A stretch of 64,000 nt of DNA from CAVVFX01 sp963747535 (GCA_963747535.1 CAVVFX010000002.1:434001-498000); one strand, 5' to 3'; positions 45,708-54,192 are shown, counted from the first letter of the stretch. A program made the numbers and translations. Notes: a model not told the origin generated them from the letters alone.

Positions 45708-46564
45708 CGACTCTCGCCATCGACATCGGCGGCACCAAGTTTTCAGTGGCGGCGTTTGATGGCGACCAAATGGTCAGGCGCGAGTCGCGCAGCACGGACC
45801 GCGAGGGCGGCCGTGCATGGCTGGTGCCGCAACTCGACCTGCTGCTCCAGGATTGGAAGCAGGACATGCAGTTCGACCGCTGCGGCATCGGATTCGGGGG
45901 GCCGATCAATTTCACTACCCAGACGATCTGGCAGTCAACTCACGTGGGCGGCTGGGAGGGCTTTCCACTGACGCGACACATCGCCGACGTGCTGGGCGCG
46001 CCGGTAGTCATGGATAACGACGCGAATGTCGGAGCCCTGGGCGAATACCGCTTTGGCGCCGGAAAGGGATGCTCGCCGCTGTTCTACATGACGATCTCGA
46101 CCGGGATCGGGGGCGGCATTCTGCTGAACGGCGAGATTGTCCGAGGCGCGGACGGATGGGCGGGCGAAATCGGCCACATCAATCTGCTGCCGGACGGGCC
46201 GGATTGCCTGTGCGGATCGCGCGGATGCTTTGAGCGCATGTGCTGCGGTCTCTGGCTGGAACGCGATTATCAGCGGAGCGCCCGGGAGTTGATGGAAGAC
46301 CCGGCATTTGTCGCGCGGTATGTAGTGCTTCTCGCGCGAGGTCTCAAGACCTGTATCATGGTCTTGAACCCCGCGCGGATTGTGATCGGCGGCGGATTGA
46401 GCAAGGCGGGAGACCGGTTGTTCGGACCGCTGCGCGAAGAACTGGGCCGTCAGATTACGGCGTGGTCCGGCGCGCGCAAGGATGTCCAACCGGCGGCACT
46501 GGGCGATGACAGCGTGCTGTACGGGGCATTGGCGCTGACTGGCGCCCTGACAGAGGCAGTCTAA
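45704..46564 (+). CDS. ROK-family sugar kinase (glucokinase type)
   Basis: The 286-residue protein has the ATP site DIGGTKFSVAAFD at the start, GFGGPIN near 65, MDNDANVGALGEYRFG near 102, the ISTGIGGGILLNG loop and the zinc motif CLCGSRGCFE near 170. There is no helix-turn-helix, so it is an enzyme and not a regulator. ATGA-overlaps put it between the HldE-like kinase and the GmhA-like isomerase. It may feed the same pathway by phosphorylating a free sugar. Confidence 0.9.
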   Translation: MTTLAIDIGGTKFSVAAFDGDQMVRRESRSTDREGGRAWLVPQLDLLLQDWKQDMQFDRCGIGFGGPINFTTQTIWQSTHVGGWEGFPLTRHIADVLGAPVVMDNDANVGALGEYRFGAGKGCSPLFYMTISTGIGGGILLNGEIVRGADGWAGEIGHINLLPDGPDCLCGSRGCFERMCCGLWLERDYQRSARELMEDPAFVARYVVLLARGLKTCIMVLNPARIVIGGGLSKAGDRLFGPLREELGRQITAWSGARKDVQPAALGDDSVLYGALALTGALTEAV

Positions 46565-46572
46565 GGAGCCAC

Positions 46573-47136
46573 ATGACTTTCCCGGAGATTTATCGTCGCG
46601 ATCTGCTGGAAGCGATCGGCAGGATCGACACTCGAATCGTAGACCAGGCGATCGACTGGCTGGCCGAGGCACGAGAAAACAATCGGCATATTTTTATCTG
46701 CGGCAACGGCGGCAGCGCCGCAACCTCATCGCACTTCGTGGTCGATATGCTGAAAGGCGCGAGCCACAATCGCGAGAAGCGCTTCCGCATCATGTGCCTC
46801 AACGACCAGATGCCCACGCTAACGGCTTACGCCAACGATGTCCACTACGACTGTGTCTTCGTCGAGCAACTCAAGAACTTCGCGGAGCCGGGTGACATTT
46901 TCATGGCGATCAGCGGTTCGGGCAATTCGCCCAACGTACTGCGCGCCATGGAGTACGCCAATTCGATTGGATGCAAGACCATCGCAATGACCGGGCGCGA
47001 CGGCGGCAAACTGGGACCCATGGCGGGATTAAATATCCACGTCCCTGCGCCGCATATGGGCCGGATCGAGGATGGACACCACATCGTTTGCCACATGATC
47101 TGCTATTACTTCATGGAAGAGCCGGTGAAGGGATGA
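46573..47136 (+). CDS. gmhA: SIS-domain phosphosugar isomerase, GmhA-like
   Basis: The 187-residue protein is a single SIS domain: NRHIFICGNGGSAATSSHF near residue 37, LTAYANDVHYDCVF near 78, ISGSGNSPNVLRAM near 113 and the C-terminal HHIVCHMICYYFME with His as in GmhA. GmhA converts sedoheptulose-7-phosphate to D-glycero-D-manno-heptose-7-phosphate. The neighbouring HldE-like kinase supports this role. It starts 9 bases after the ROK kinase and overlaps the rhodanese gene by ATGA. Confidence 0.9.
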   Translation: MTFPEIYRRDLLEAIGRIDTRIVDQAIDWLAEARENNRHIFICGNGGSAATSSHFVVDMLKGASHNREKRFRIMCLNDQMPTLTAYANDVHYDCVFVEQLKNFAEPGDIFMAISGSGNSPNVLRAMEYANSIGCKTIAMTGRDGGKLGPMAGLNIHVPAPHMGRIEDGHHIVCHMICYYFMEEPVKG

Positions 47137-47564
47137 GAGTTCTAATCATCGGAGTAGCTGCGCTGCTGGCGGTTGGGTTGGCAGCAGAACTGAATCTCAT
47201 CCAACCGGGGGAACTGGCGACTCAACTGGCCGCGAAAGGCGCGAGCCCGGTGGTTTTTCATGTAGGCCCCAATCTGCTTTACCGGGGCAAACATATTCCG
47301 GGGGCCATCTACGCGGGCCCTGGATCCCAGCCGGAGGGTCTCGCATTACTCAAGGCGGCTGCCGGCAAGCTACCGCGAGATCGTGAGATCATTCTCTACT
47401 GTGGCTGCTGTCCTTGGAGCCACTGCCCCAACGTTAAGCCTGCCGTCGAGTTACTCAAGCAGATGGGTTTCACTCACGTGAAGGCGATGTTCGTCGAAAC
47501 TAACTTCGCCACGGATTGGACCGGGAAGGGTTATCCCGTCGAACCCGGAACCGCCAGGAAGTAA
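47133..47564 (+). CDS. Exported rhodanese-like protein
   Basis: The 143-residue product has a signal peptide (MRVLIIGVAALLAVGLAAEL) and one rhodanese domain: VVFHVGPNLLYRGKHIPGAI, then the active-site loop ILYCGCCPWSHCPNVKPA with the catalytic Cys and three further Cys, and VKAMFVETNF. Rhodaneses move sulfane sulfur or bind redox partners. The Cys-rich loop (CGCCPWSHC) is unlike the usual CxxGxR loop and could bind metal or form disulfides. Coupled by ATGA to gmhA-like gene, although export sets it apart from the sugar enzymes. Confidence 0.85.
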   Translation: MRVLIIGVAALLAVGLAAELNLIQPGELATQLAAKGASPVVFHVGPNLLYRGKHIPGAIYAGPGSQPEGLALLKAAAGKLPRDREIILYCGCCPWSHCPNVKPAVELLKQMGFTHVKAMFVETNFATDWTGKGYPVEPGTARK

Positions 47565-47622
47565 GCTGGCGGCCGGTTTCGTGACTGACTGGAAGCGCAC
47601 CCAATCGTGCTAAAACAGTCTG

Positions 47623-48528
47623 GTGAACCATAAAACATTTGCTTCCAGCCTGCGCGGAGTCTTCGGCTTTCCCATTACTCCTTTGAATAAGGATCTTTCG
47701 CTCGACCTCAAAGGTCTGGCCCGTAACGTCGACGAGATGGCCGCTTTCCCGTTCTGCGCGATGGTAGCCGCGGGCGGCACGGGCGAAGTGTATTCGCTGA
47801 GTATCGACGAGATCGAAGCCGTAGTGCGTACGACCGTTGAAGCGGTGAACGGCCGGATGCCCATCGTCGCCGGCACCGGTTTCAACACCCCCATGGGCGT
47901 AGAGATTGCGAAGCGACTGGAGAAGGCCGGCGCCGATTGCATCCTGGTCCTGCCTCCTTATTACTCGCACTCCCCTTTCGAGGGCGTCCTCCACTATTAC
48001 GAGACCATCGGCAAGGCTACTGGCCTACCGTTGATGATCTATAGCCGCGATTGGGCGGCCTTCACGCCACACCAGGTAGCGCGGATTGCCGAGCACGTAC
48101 CGTCGCTCGCGTGCTGGAAAGACGGGCAAGGCGACGTGCGGAAGTACCAGCGCATCATGAACTATGTGGGCGATCGACTGGCGTGGATCGGCGGCCTCGG
48201 CGATGATTGCATTCCGAGCTACTTTTCCATCGGCGTGCAGGCTTACACGTCCAGCATTTCGAACATCGCGCCCAAGCTTTCGATCGACCTGGCGAAAGCC
48301 GGCACGGCACGCGACTTTACGACGATCGACAAGCTGATGGAGCGATATGTACAGCCGCTCTATGCGATTCGCGAGCGGCACCGGGGATACGAAGTCGCAG
48401 TCATGAAGGATGCCATGGAGATGCTGGGGATGCCCGCGGGTCCCGTACGCCCCCCGCTGATGAATGTCCGGGAGCAGGACGTCGCCGATATCCGGGCGCT
48501 GATGGAGATCTACAAGGAAGTCCGCTGA
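47623..48528 (+). CDS. DapA/KDGDH-family aldolase or dehydratase
   Basis: From a GTG start the 301-residue protein is a (beta/alpha)8 class I aldolase: GGTGEVYSLS near residue 51, the Tyr in LMIYSR (Y140) and the Schiff-base lysine in CWKDGQGD (K166). The sequence around the Lys and GGLGDDCIPSYF fits 5-dehydro-4-deoxyglucarate dehydratase, with N-acetylneuraminate lyase or dihydrodipicolinate synthase as alternatives. It follows the rhodanese gene by 58 bases. A sugar-acid role agrees with the enolase-superfamily dehydratase at the window start. Confidence 0.87.
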   Translation: MNHKTFASSLRGVFGFPITPLNKDLSLDLKGLARNVDEMAAFPFCAMVAAGGTGEVYSLSIDEIEAVVRTTVEAVNGRMPIVAGTGFNTPMGVEIAKRLEKAGADCILVLPPYYSHSPFEGVLHYYETIGKATGLPLMIYSRDWAAFTPHQVARIAEHVPSLACWKDGQGDVRKYQRIMNYVGDRLAWIGGLGDDCIPSYFSIGVQAYTSSISNIAPKLSIDLAKAGTARDFTTIDKLMERYVQPLYAIRERHRGYEVAVMKDAMEMLGMPAGPVRPPLMNVREQDVADIRALMEIYKEVR

Positions 48529-48560
48529 TCAGCCGCTAACCGCGGGGCCGGCCCGCAGTC
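48529..48560 (-). repeat. About 33-bp dispersed repeat, copy 2
   Basis: TCAGCCGCTAACCGCGGGG is the exact reverse complement of a 19-base run at 34924-34942, with weaker similarity beyond. It starts directly after a stop codon. Confidence 0.7.
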
Positions 48561-48844
48561 CAGCGTTCGCGCTGACCGTGGGCTCCCCCGCGGGCTGGGA
48601 ACGCAGTCAGTGCGGAGGAAGTCGAGAGAATCCGGTGTGTGGTCAGGTGGGATAACGCTTCTCCACGGAAGCGGGAGGGGTATCAGTGAGGATGTTTGGT
48701 CAAATGGAAGGAATTTTTTTAGTGAAGCGGATTCTCTCGATACAACTCTTCCCGATTCAAGAGTAGCCTGTGCCTCATGAAAACCGGATCTCGCAAAACA
48801 GCTAATATTTTGATTCGGCTAGAGATAAAGCGGAAAAAGCAGCG
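48529..48844. other. Intergenic region with a dispersed repeat
   Basis: No gene is supported. The first 30 bases hold copy 2 of the dispersed repeat (48529-48560). The rest contains a GC-rich stretch, then an AT-rich end that likely holds the sulfatase promoter. Confidence 0.5.
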
Positions 48845-50272
48845 GTGAACACTTTTTTGCCAACGCGACGGTCGTTTCTGGGGGCTCTCGGCGGTGCCGC
48901 TCTCGCGCAAGGCGCGGCGCCCGCCAGGCGGCCCAACATCCTTTTCATTCTGCCCGACCAGTTGCGCGCGCAGGCGCTCGGATGCATGGGTAACCCCGAT
49001 GTCCATACGCCCCACATCGACCGGCTCGCGGCCGATGGGGTCATGCTGCCGAACACCTTTGCCAATACGCCGGTCTGTTGCCCCGCGCGCGCCAATATGC
49101 TCACCGGTACTTACACGTCCCGGAACGGAATGGTGGCGAACGATCTCCGGTTGCGCGAGTCGGTGACTTCGATTGCCGGCATTCTTGGCCGCGCCGGGTA
49201 CCGAACGGGGTTCATCGGCAAATGGCATCTCGACGGAGGGCCGCGGATGCCCGGCTTTATCCCACCGGGTTCGCGACGGCACGGGTTTGAGTTCTGGGCG
49301 GCCAATGAATGCAACCACTCGCACTTCGACACGCAGTATTTTCGAGACACTCCGGAGCCCATCCCGATTCATAAGTTCGAGGCTGAGGCGTGGACCGATA
49401 TCGCGCTCGATTTCATGAAGGACGCGCGCGGCTCGCGACCCTGGTTCCTGATTGTCTCGATGGGGCCGCCGCACGATCCGTATCAAGCGCCGCCGGAATT
49501 CGCCGCGATGTACGATCCCGCGAAACTGCATATGCGTCCGAACTGGCAGGCTGGAGCGGGCGTGCCGGGCCCTACGGAAATCGCTCAATATTACGGCAAC
49601 GTATCCGCCGTGGATGCGCAGATCGGGAGACTGGCCGCGGCGGCGGATGACAACACCATCGTGATGCTCTCCTCGGACCACGGCGACATGCTGGGTTCGG
49701 AAGGCCGGCGGTTGAAACGCAAGCCCTGGGAAGAATCGATCCGCGTGCCGGGGATTCTCAGATGGCCGTCGCGTATCAAAGCCGGGTCGCGGAGTGAGGC
49801 GATCTTTACTCACGTCGATTTCGCACCGACCTGGCTAGGGCTGTGCGGGCTCAAGGCTCCGGCTGAAATGCAGGGCGCGGATCTGTCGGGGGTGATTCTG
49901 GGCCATTCGAGTGCTGCTCCGGATTCGGCGTATTTTCAGATCTTCGGTCCGTTTGAGGGTGATGGCACGGAAGATGGCTGGCGGGGAGTGCGCACGCACC
50001 GGCATATGTATGCGCGGTTCCAGTCAAGGCCCTGGGTCCTTTATGATCTGGAAAAAGACCCGTACGAGATGCATAACCTGATAGGCAATGCGGCTCTGGT
50101 GGCGGAGATGGATGGCCGGCTTACAGCCTGGATGAAACGGACAGGGGATTCCTGGAAGCTCGACTGGCACGAACTGGTGGAAGATAAGGGCCGGCTTTAC
50201 AACGACGGCACTTACTACAGCGTGGATGAGTATTTAAAAGCAGCGGACAGGCGACGGCCTGTCACGCATTAA
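48845..50272 (+). CDS. Tat-exported type I sulfatase
   Basis: From a GTG start the 475-residue protein has a twin-arginine signal (TRRSFLGALGGAAL), then RRPNILFILPDQLRAQALG with the metal Asp. The formylglycine motif is C78-C-P-A-R82 in NTPVCCPARANMLTG. Further landmarks are GKWHLDGG near 118 and SSDHGDMLG near 277. Formylglycine needs a maturase, not present here. Type I sulfatases cleave sulfate from carbohydrates or steroids; the substrate is not clear. It stands alone, with the ArsA operon convergent behind. Confidence 0.92.
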   Translation: MNTFLPTRRSFLGALGGAALAQGAAPARRPNILFILPDQLRAQALGCMGNPDVHTPHIDRLAADGVMLPNTFANTPVCCPARANMLTGTYTSRNGMVANDLRLRESVTSIAGILGRAGYRTGFIGKWHLDGGPRMPGFIPPGSRRHGFEFWAANECNHSHFDTQYFRDTPEPIPIHKFEAEAWTDIALDFMKDARGSRPWFLIVSMGPPHDPYQAPPEFAAMYDPAKLHMRPNWQAGAGVPGPTEIAQYYGNVSAVDAQIGRLAAAADDNTIVMLSSDHGDMLGSEGRRLKRKPWEESIRVPGILRWPSRIKAGSRSEAIFTHVDFAPTWLGLCGLKAPAEMQGADLSGVILGHSSAAPDSAYFQIFGPFEGDGTEDGWRGVRTHRHMYARFQSRPWVLYDLEKDPYEMHNLIGNAALVAEMDGRLTAWMKRTGDSWKLDWHELVEDKGRLYNDGTYYSVDEYLKAADRRRPVTH

Positions 50273-50493
50273 TCTACCGGGACTGACGTTCCTTTGGGTT
50301 CGGCGTGGCGCGTCAGACGGTCTATCCTTTCGTCAATCAGGCTGCGCAGCCCTTTTAGAAATTCGACGCGTGAGTTGCGGAAGTGGTCGCGAGTGACCTT
50401 CGACCACAGATGTTCGGCGAACGCCGTCGCCTCAGGGCCGAGTCCACGACAGAAGCAGCCCGGGTTTTCGCATTTCCTGGTTTCTTCGCTCAT
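50269..50493 (-). CDS. Small Cys-rich protein coupled to the ArsA-like ATPase
   Basis: The 74-residue product starts MSEETRKCENPGCFCRGLG; the three Cys (CENPGCFC) look like a metal or cluster-binding knuckle, and the rest is a charged helix (RSLIDERIDRLTRH). I do not recognise the family. The start lies 3 bases past the ArsA stop, so the two are one transcript. The overlap of 4 bases with the sulfatase stop is convergent. Confidence 0.75.
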   Translation of the reverse strand: MSEETRKCENPGCFCRGLGPEATAFAEHLWSKVTRDHFRNSRVEFLKGLRSLIDERIDRLTRHAEPKGTSVPVD

Positions 50494-50496
50494 ACC

Positions 50497-51684
50497 TTAA
50501 GTCTCCTTCATTTCGACAATAAGTTCCTGATTCTCCAGTCTCGCACGGGACGGCATCAGGGCGGCCATGGAGGTCGGCAGCCCGATGTGACGCCGCAGGG
50601 TTCCGATGGTTACGATCAGTTCATCGCCCTTCTTAAATAAGCCTACATCGCCTTTCACCGCAAAAGGAAGACGCAGCCGGACGCTATATTGTTCGCCGAT
50701 TTTCTCGAAGCTGAACGGCGGGGTGGTTTGCGTGACCACTGAAGGGTCGTCACGATCGTTATACAGCACGCGCGCGAGATCTTCCAGGCGTTCGCGTCCC
50801 AGAACTTCGTGAGTAAACAGGGGCACGCGCTTGACCGGTACGGGCGCGAAATATCGTTCGATCTCTTCGAGAACCGCGCCCTGCGCCAGCCGCCACTCGT
50901 CAAACCATGCATCCTTCACCGAGTCGGGCAGCACGCGATTGACGACAATCTGATCGACCGAGAGCCCGTGCAGGAGAAAGTAGACGAAGGCCCGCTGGGT
51001 CTCGCGCAATACCATCTTTTCCGGGTTGGTCACCAGCCGGATACTGGTCACTTTGGGATCTTCGAGCACCTCCGCGACGCCTTCGATGCGCGTGAATAGC
51101 TGCTGCATATTGGCGAAATAGCTGTCGCTCGGGAGTTCCACAGGCGAGACCCGATTGGCAATCGGGCGCACGGCTTTGAGTAACCCGCGCTGCCAGGGGA
51201 AAATGTGCTTCATGTACCAGTCGAGGGTAGTCGGCATGCTGACGAAGCGGAGCGACTCGGCGGTAGGTGCGCAGTCCAGCACCACGGCATCGTAGCGGCC
51301 TTCACGGCGGTACTGGTTGACGTACATCATGGCGCTCAGTTCTTCCATACCAGGCAGGATGGCCAACTCTTCGGCTTCGATGTCGCTGACGCCGGTGGTG
51401 CGCAGGATGGAAACAATGTACGTCGAGATCTCGTTCCAATAACGCTTGATCTCGTGCTGGATGTTGACCTCGTGAATAGAGAGAAAGTCTGTCACTGGGA
51501 GGGGATCGGCGGTCCTGCCCTGGAAGAGGTTGACCTGGAGGTCGAAGGCGTCGGCGAGGCTGTGTGCCGGGTCGACGCTCATCACCAGGGTTCGAAGCCC
51601 AAGTTTGGCGAGTTGCAGGCCGGTGGCCGCAGCAACACTCGTCTTGCCCACGCCGCCTTTGCCGCTGAAGAGTAGAATCCTCAT
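50497..51684 (-). CDS. ArsA/GET3-family ATPase with C-terminal HSP20-like domain
   Basis: The 395-residue protein from MRILLFSGKGGVGKTSVA has the deviant Walker A motif (GKGGVGKT), DPAHSLADAF, the switch VVLDCAPTAESLRF near residue 138 and a C-terminal ~75-residue HSP20-like fold (SVRLRLPFAVKGDVGLF, DELIVTIGTLRRHI). Single-ATPase proteins of this kind in bacteria are related to the tail-anchored-protein carrier GET3 and ArsA; roles in metal extrusion are possible, but no arsB or arsR is adjacent. The start was set by the family; an 18-codon upstream extension has no support. Confidence 0.9.
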   Translation of the reverse strand: MRILLFSGKGGVGKTSVAAATGLQLAKLGLRTLVMSVDPAHSLADAFDLQVNLFQGRTADPLPVTDFLSIHEVNIQHEIKRYWNEISTYIVSILRTTGVSDIEAEELAILPGMEELSAMMYVNQYRREGRYDAVVLDCAPTAESLRFVSMPTTLDWYMKHIFPWQRGLLKAVRPIANRVSPVELPSDSYFANMQQLFTRIEGVAEVLEDPKVTSIRLVTNPEKMVLRETQRAFVYFLLHGLSVDQIVVNRVLPDSVKDAWFDEWRLAQGAVLEEIERYFAPVPVKRVPLFTHEVLGRERLEDLARVLYNDRDDPSVVTQTTPPFSFEKIGEQYSVRLRLPFAVKGDVGLFKKGDELIVTIGTLRRHIGLPTSMAALMPSRARLENQELIVEMKET

Positions 51685-51888
51685 ATTTTCAGGATAGGCC
51701 CTGTGCGGCGGCCGGAGCGCGGCTTCTCTGATATACAATTGACCAAGCTAAACACAGCGTCGCTAGAGCTTGCGCGCCAACCGCTCCCTGACGGTCACGG
51801 CTCAGTAGGATGAGTGTGAGCGATGCGCAATCATTTGTGACGTTCTGTTTAGTTCGGATGATGAGCTCCAGTGGTAGTAAAGGCTTCA

Positions 51889-52260
51889 ATGACACAGGCA
51901 ACCGTTCTCCATTTCAGCGCCACCGAGGGCGACAAGTTCCGCGAGGGGTTCGAGCGGCGAATCATTCAGACACGCGATCTGATGACCGTGGTGCTGGACG
52001 TCGACAACGGCCCCTGGGCGCTGCCGGACCCTTATCATGCGCATCCTCACGAGCAGATTACCTACCTCGCAGAGGGCGAGATCCTGTTTTTCGCCGAGGG
52101 CCAGGAGCCGCAGCGGTTGACTGCGGGTGATCTGTTTGCCGTGCCGTCGGGCGTGCCGCACTCCATTCAGTTGCTGTCGGCGAAGGCGCGGTTGGTGGAT
52201 ACGTTCAACCCGATTCGGGAGGATTTTTTGCCTAAAAGCACAGAGTTAAGTCTGGGTTAG
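51889..52260 (+). CDS. Cupin-domain protein
   Basis: The 123-residue product has the two cupin motifs: HAHPHEQITYLAEGEILFF and LTAGDLFAVPSGVPHSIQLL, giving three His and one Glu for a metal. Start is the ATG preceded by AAAGG 5 bases before; a GTG six codons upstream is also open. Small cupins of this type are isomerases, dioxygenases or sugar binders. It is convergent to the PPC protein, with a repeat in the gap. Confidence 0.85.
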   Translation: MTQATVLHFSATEGDKFREGFERRIIQTRDLMTVVLDVDNGPWALPDPYHAHPHEQITYLAEGEILFFAEGQEPQRLTAGDLFAVPSGVPHSIQLLSAKARLVDTFNPIREDFLPKSTELSLG

Positions 52261-52263
52261 AAA

Positions 52264-52313
52264 CGTCTGCTACGCAGACGGGCAGACCACAAACAACGAT
52301 GGTCCGCCCCACG
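52264..52313 (+). repeat. Two-hairpin repeat (copy A)
   Basis: Hairpin 1 is CGTCTGC, TAC, GCAGACG (52264-52280). Hairpin 2 is GGCAGACCA, loop CAAACAACGA, TGGTCCGCC (52281-52308, one imperfect pair), then CCACGG. It fills the 61-base gap between two convergent genes. Sequence and layout match copies B and C except for compensating changes in hairpin 1. Confidence 0.8.
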
Positions 52314-52321
52314 GTGTGCGG

Positions 52322-52864
52322 CTACCGGTAAGTTTTGTCGTCGATGCGGCTGAGGTCGACCGAGTCATCCAGGACGCCAATGGTCACGATGGCGAAGGTG
52401 AAAACGTTGGTGCCCGGTTCCAGGTGACCTCCGAAAGCTTTGTCAGGATTGGCCAGCGTCATATGCGCGTGGATCGCGCCATTGATGATGTAGCCGTTCA
52501 TGCTGATCAGGTCGGCGGGCGCGGTGGGATCCTTCACGAACGTATTCTTCGACGGGAAAGTGCGGTTGCTGACCTGGTGCACCTGGTAATTGCGCACGGA
52601 GCCGGCGCCGGCGAGGATCACGGCATTCCTGATCTTCTCCTGGCTCACCATTTTCCGGATGCCTTCGAGCAGGTCGACACCGAATTTGAAGCGCAGGATC
52701 ACCACGCGGTCGAATTTGCCGCTAATGGCGTATACGTCGGGAACCTTGTCGCTATTGGGTTTGGCGTCGCCCTCGGGAGTGGGTGCGGCATTGACAAGCT
52801 CGCGGCGAGTCTCCTGCGGCAGAAGGAGGGACGAAAGAACGAGGGTCAGGATGAGTGGTTTCAT
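52322..52864 (-). CDS. Exported PPC/DUF296-domain protein
   Basis: From MKPLILTLVLSSLLLPQETR the 180-residue protein has a signal peptide followed by one PPC domain (about 45-175): GKFDRVVILRFKFGVDLLEG, ILAGAGSVRNYQVH, then HAHMTLANPDKAFGGHLEPG with several His. PPC domains occur as single bacterial proteins and in plant AT-hook proteins; bacterial ones are enzymes or binders of unknown role, and the His cluster suggests metal. Its ATG overlaps the stop of the Gfo/Idh gene by 4 bases, so both are co-translated and exported. Confidence 0.83.
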   Translation of the reverse strand: MKPLILTLVLSSLLLPQETRRELVNAAPTPEGDAKPNSDKVPDVYAISGKFDRVVILRFKFGVDLLEGIRKMVSQEKIRNAVILAGAGSVRNYQVHQVSNRTFPSKNTFVKDPTAPADLISMNGYIINGAIHAHMTLANPDKAFGGHLEPGTNVFTFAIVTIGVLDDSVDLSRIDDKTYR

Positions 52865-54192
52865 TGGTTTTTCGTGGCCAGTTCCACGCCACGCGTGCTT
52901 ACATAATACTTGGCCAGCATATAGGAACGCTCCCATGCCGGCAGCGATTGGGGAGCCTTTGCGTACTCGAAGAAACGCCGGGCGACTTGCGCGAAATGCT
53001 CTTCGTGTCCGACACGGAATTTGTCCGGAACCACCAGGCGGGCTTCGGTGTCGTTCTGTTCAATCGCGAGACCGGGCCAACGAGCCTGCAGTTGATCGAC
53101 CTTCTGCTTCAGCGCGGCGAAGACGGCCCGGCGCGCGGCATCTCCCCCGTCGGGCGCCGGGACAATGTAGACTTCCGGGGTAAATTTCTGAGCGGCTCCC
53201 TGGCGGATTTCGGCGCTGGCCTTCGTGCCACGGAAAGCGGCTTCGTAGACATCGCCCGATCCCGCCGGCGCCTCCCATTTCCACAGGATGTCCATCTTCA
53301 CGTGCACGCCGCGCAGGGTGTAATGGACTGAATTGTTGCAATAGTAGTCCAGCGTGGCGGGAAAGCCTGCATCGCCGGTCACCAGCCGTAGCTGCTCTTT
53401 GGATAATGTCAGCGGCCAGCGGCGTCCTTCGAGCACCTGGACATCCTGGTGATAGTCGAAGACCTGATCCGGCAGCAGCGTCCATTGCACGAGATCGACG
53501 ACGTGGGTGCCGACGTCGGCGAGGCCTTCACCGTATTCCGCGATATCGAAGAACCAGGACGGACGCCGCAGCGGCACGCCCGCCACTACTTTCATGACAT
53601 GATGAACGCTCCGCGCGACGACGCCGGGGTGCTGCGCGTCCCCCTTGACGGGCTCGCCGAAGATATCCCGCGTGTTGACCAGGTCGCGCTGCAATTCGGA
53701 AGTGACTTCGTAGCGCTCGGTCATGATGTCGTAGGCCGCGACATGGTGAACGGCCGCCAGGTCCAGCGCCTGTTCAAGCTTGGGCATGTCGCTCGAAGAG
53801 ATGATCCACGGCTTGTCGGCCAGTACGTGGAGGCCGGCGGAGATGACCGGCAGCATGCGATCGATCTTGCCGCGATTGCGTCCCGTGAACACTACAATGT
53901 CACCCGCACGGTCGTGGAGCATCTCGGCGAGCGAGTGTTGCGTGCAGTGAATGTCCAGGCTCCAATGCGTGGGGTTGACGGGACGCGAGTTGAAGAGAGA
54001 AATGCGGTTCAGGTAGTCGAGCAGCTCGGGACCGAGCGGCGCGTATACCGAGACCCGTGAGGCGAGCTCGGGATACATGTCTTTCTGCAGCAGCGTGGCG
54101 TGGAAGTGACCGGGATCGAGGACGATGAGACGCATAGGTTTATTTTGACCGAAGAGCAGGAGCGCAGACATCAAGAGCAGACAAAGACGCAT
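52861..54192 (-). CDS. Exported Gfo/Idh/MocA-like oxidoreductase
   Basis: The start MRLCLLLMSALLLFGQNKP provides a Sec signal. Then comes a Rossmann-like MRLIVLDPGHFHATLLQK where the classic GxGxxG is replaced by DPGHFHA. VVFTGRNRGKIDRMLPVISA, VLADKPWIISS near residue 130 and EYGEGLADVGTHVVDLVQW near 225 follow the Gfo/Idh C-terminal domain plan. This resembles the group with a putative oxidoreductase C-terminal domain found in exported acidobacterial proteins. Substrate is probably a sugar. The alternative start 7 codons upstream lacks a better signal. Operon with the PPC protein. Confidence 0.85.
   Translation of the reverse strand: MRLCLLLMSALLLFGQNKPMRLIVLDPGHFHATLLQKDMYPELASRVSVYAPLGPELLDYLNRISLFNSRPVNPTHWSLDIHCTQHSLAEMLHDRAGDIVVFTGRNRGKIDRMLPVISAGLHVLADKPWIISSSDMPKLEQALDLAAVHHVAAYDIMTERYEVTSELQRDLVNTRDIFGEPVKGDAQHPGVVARSVHHVMKVVAGVPLRRPSWFFDIAEYGEGLADVGTHVVDLVQWTLLPDQVFDYHQDVQVLEGRRWPLTLSKEQLRLVTGDAGFPATLDYYCNNSVHYTLRGVHVKMDILWKWEAPAGSGDVYEAAFRGTKASAEIRQGAAQKFTPEVYIVPAPDGGDAARRAVFAALKQKVDQLQARWPGLAIEQNDTEARLVVPDKFRVGHEEHFAQVARRFFEYAKAPQSLPAWERSYMLAKYYVSTRGVELATKNQ

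Noticed and set aside
48719..49813. 364-codon minus-strand open frame over the sulfatase
   Set aside because: Antisense to an intact sulfatase with a full FGly motif; product has no motif.
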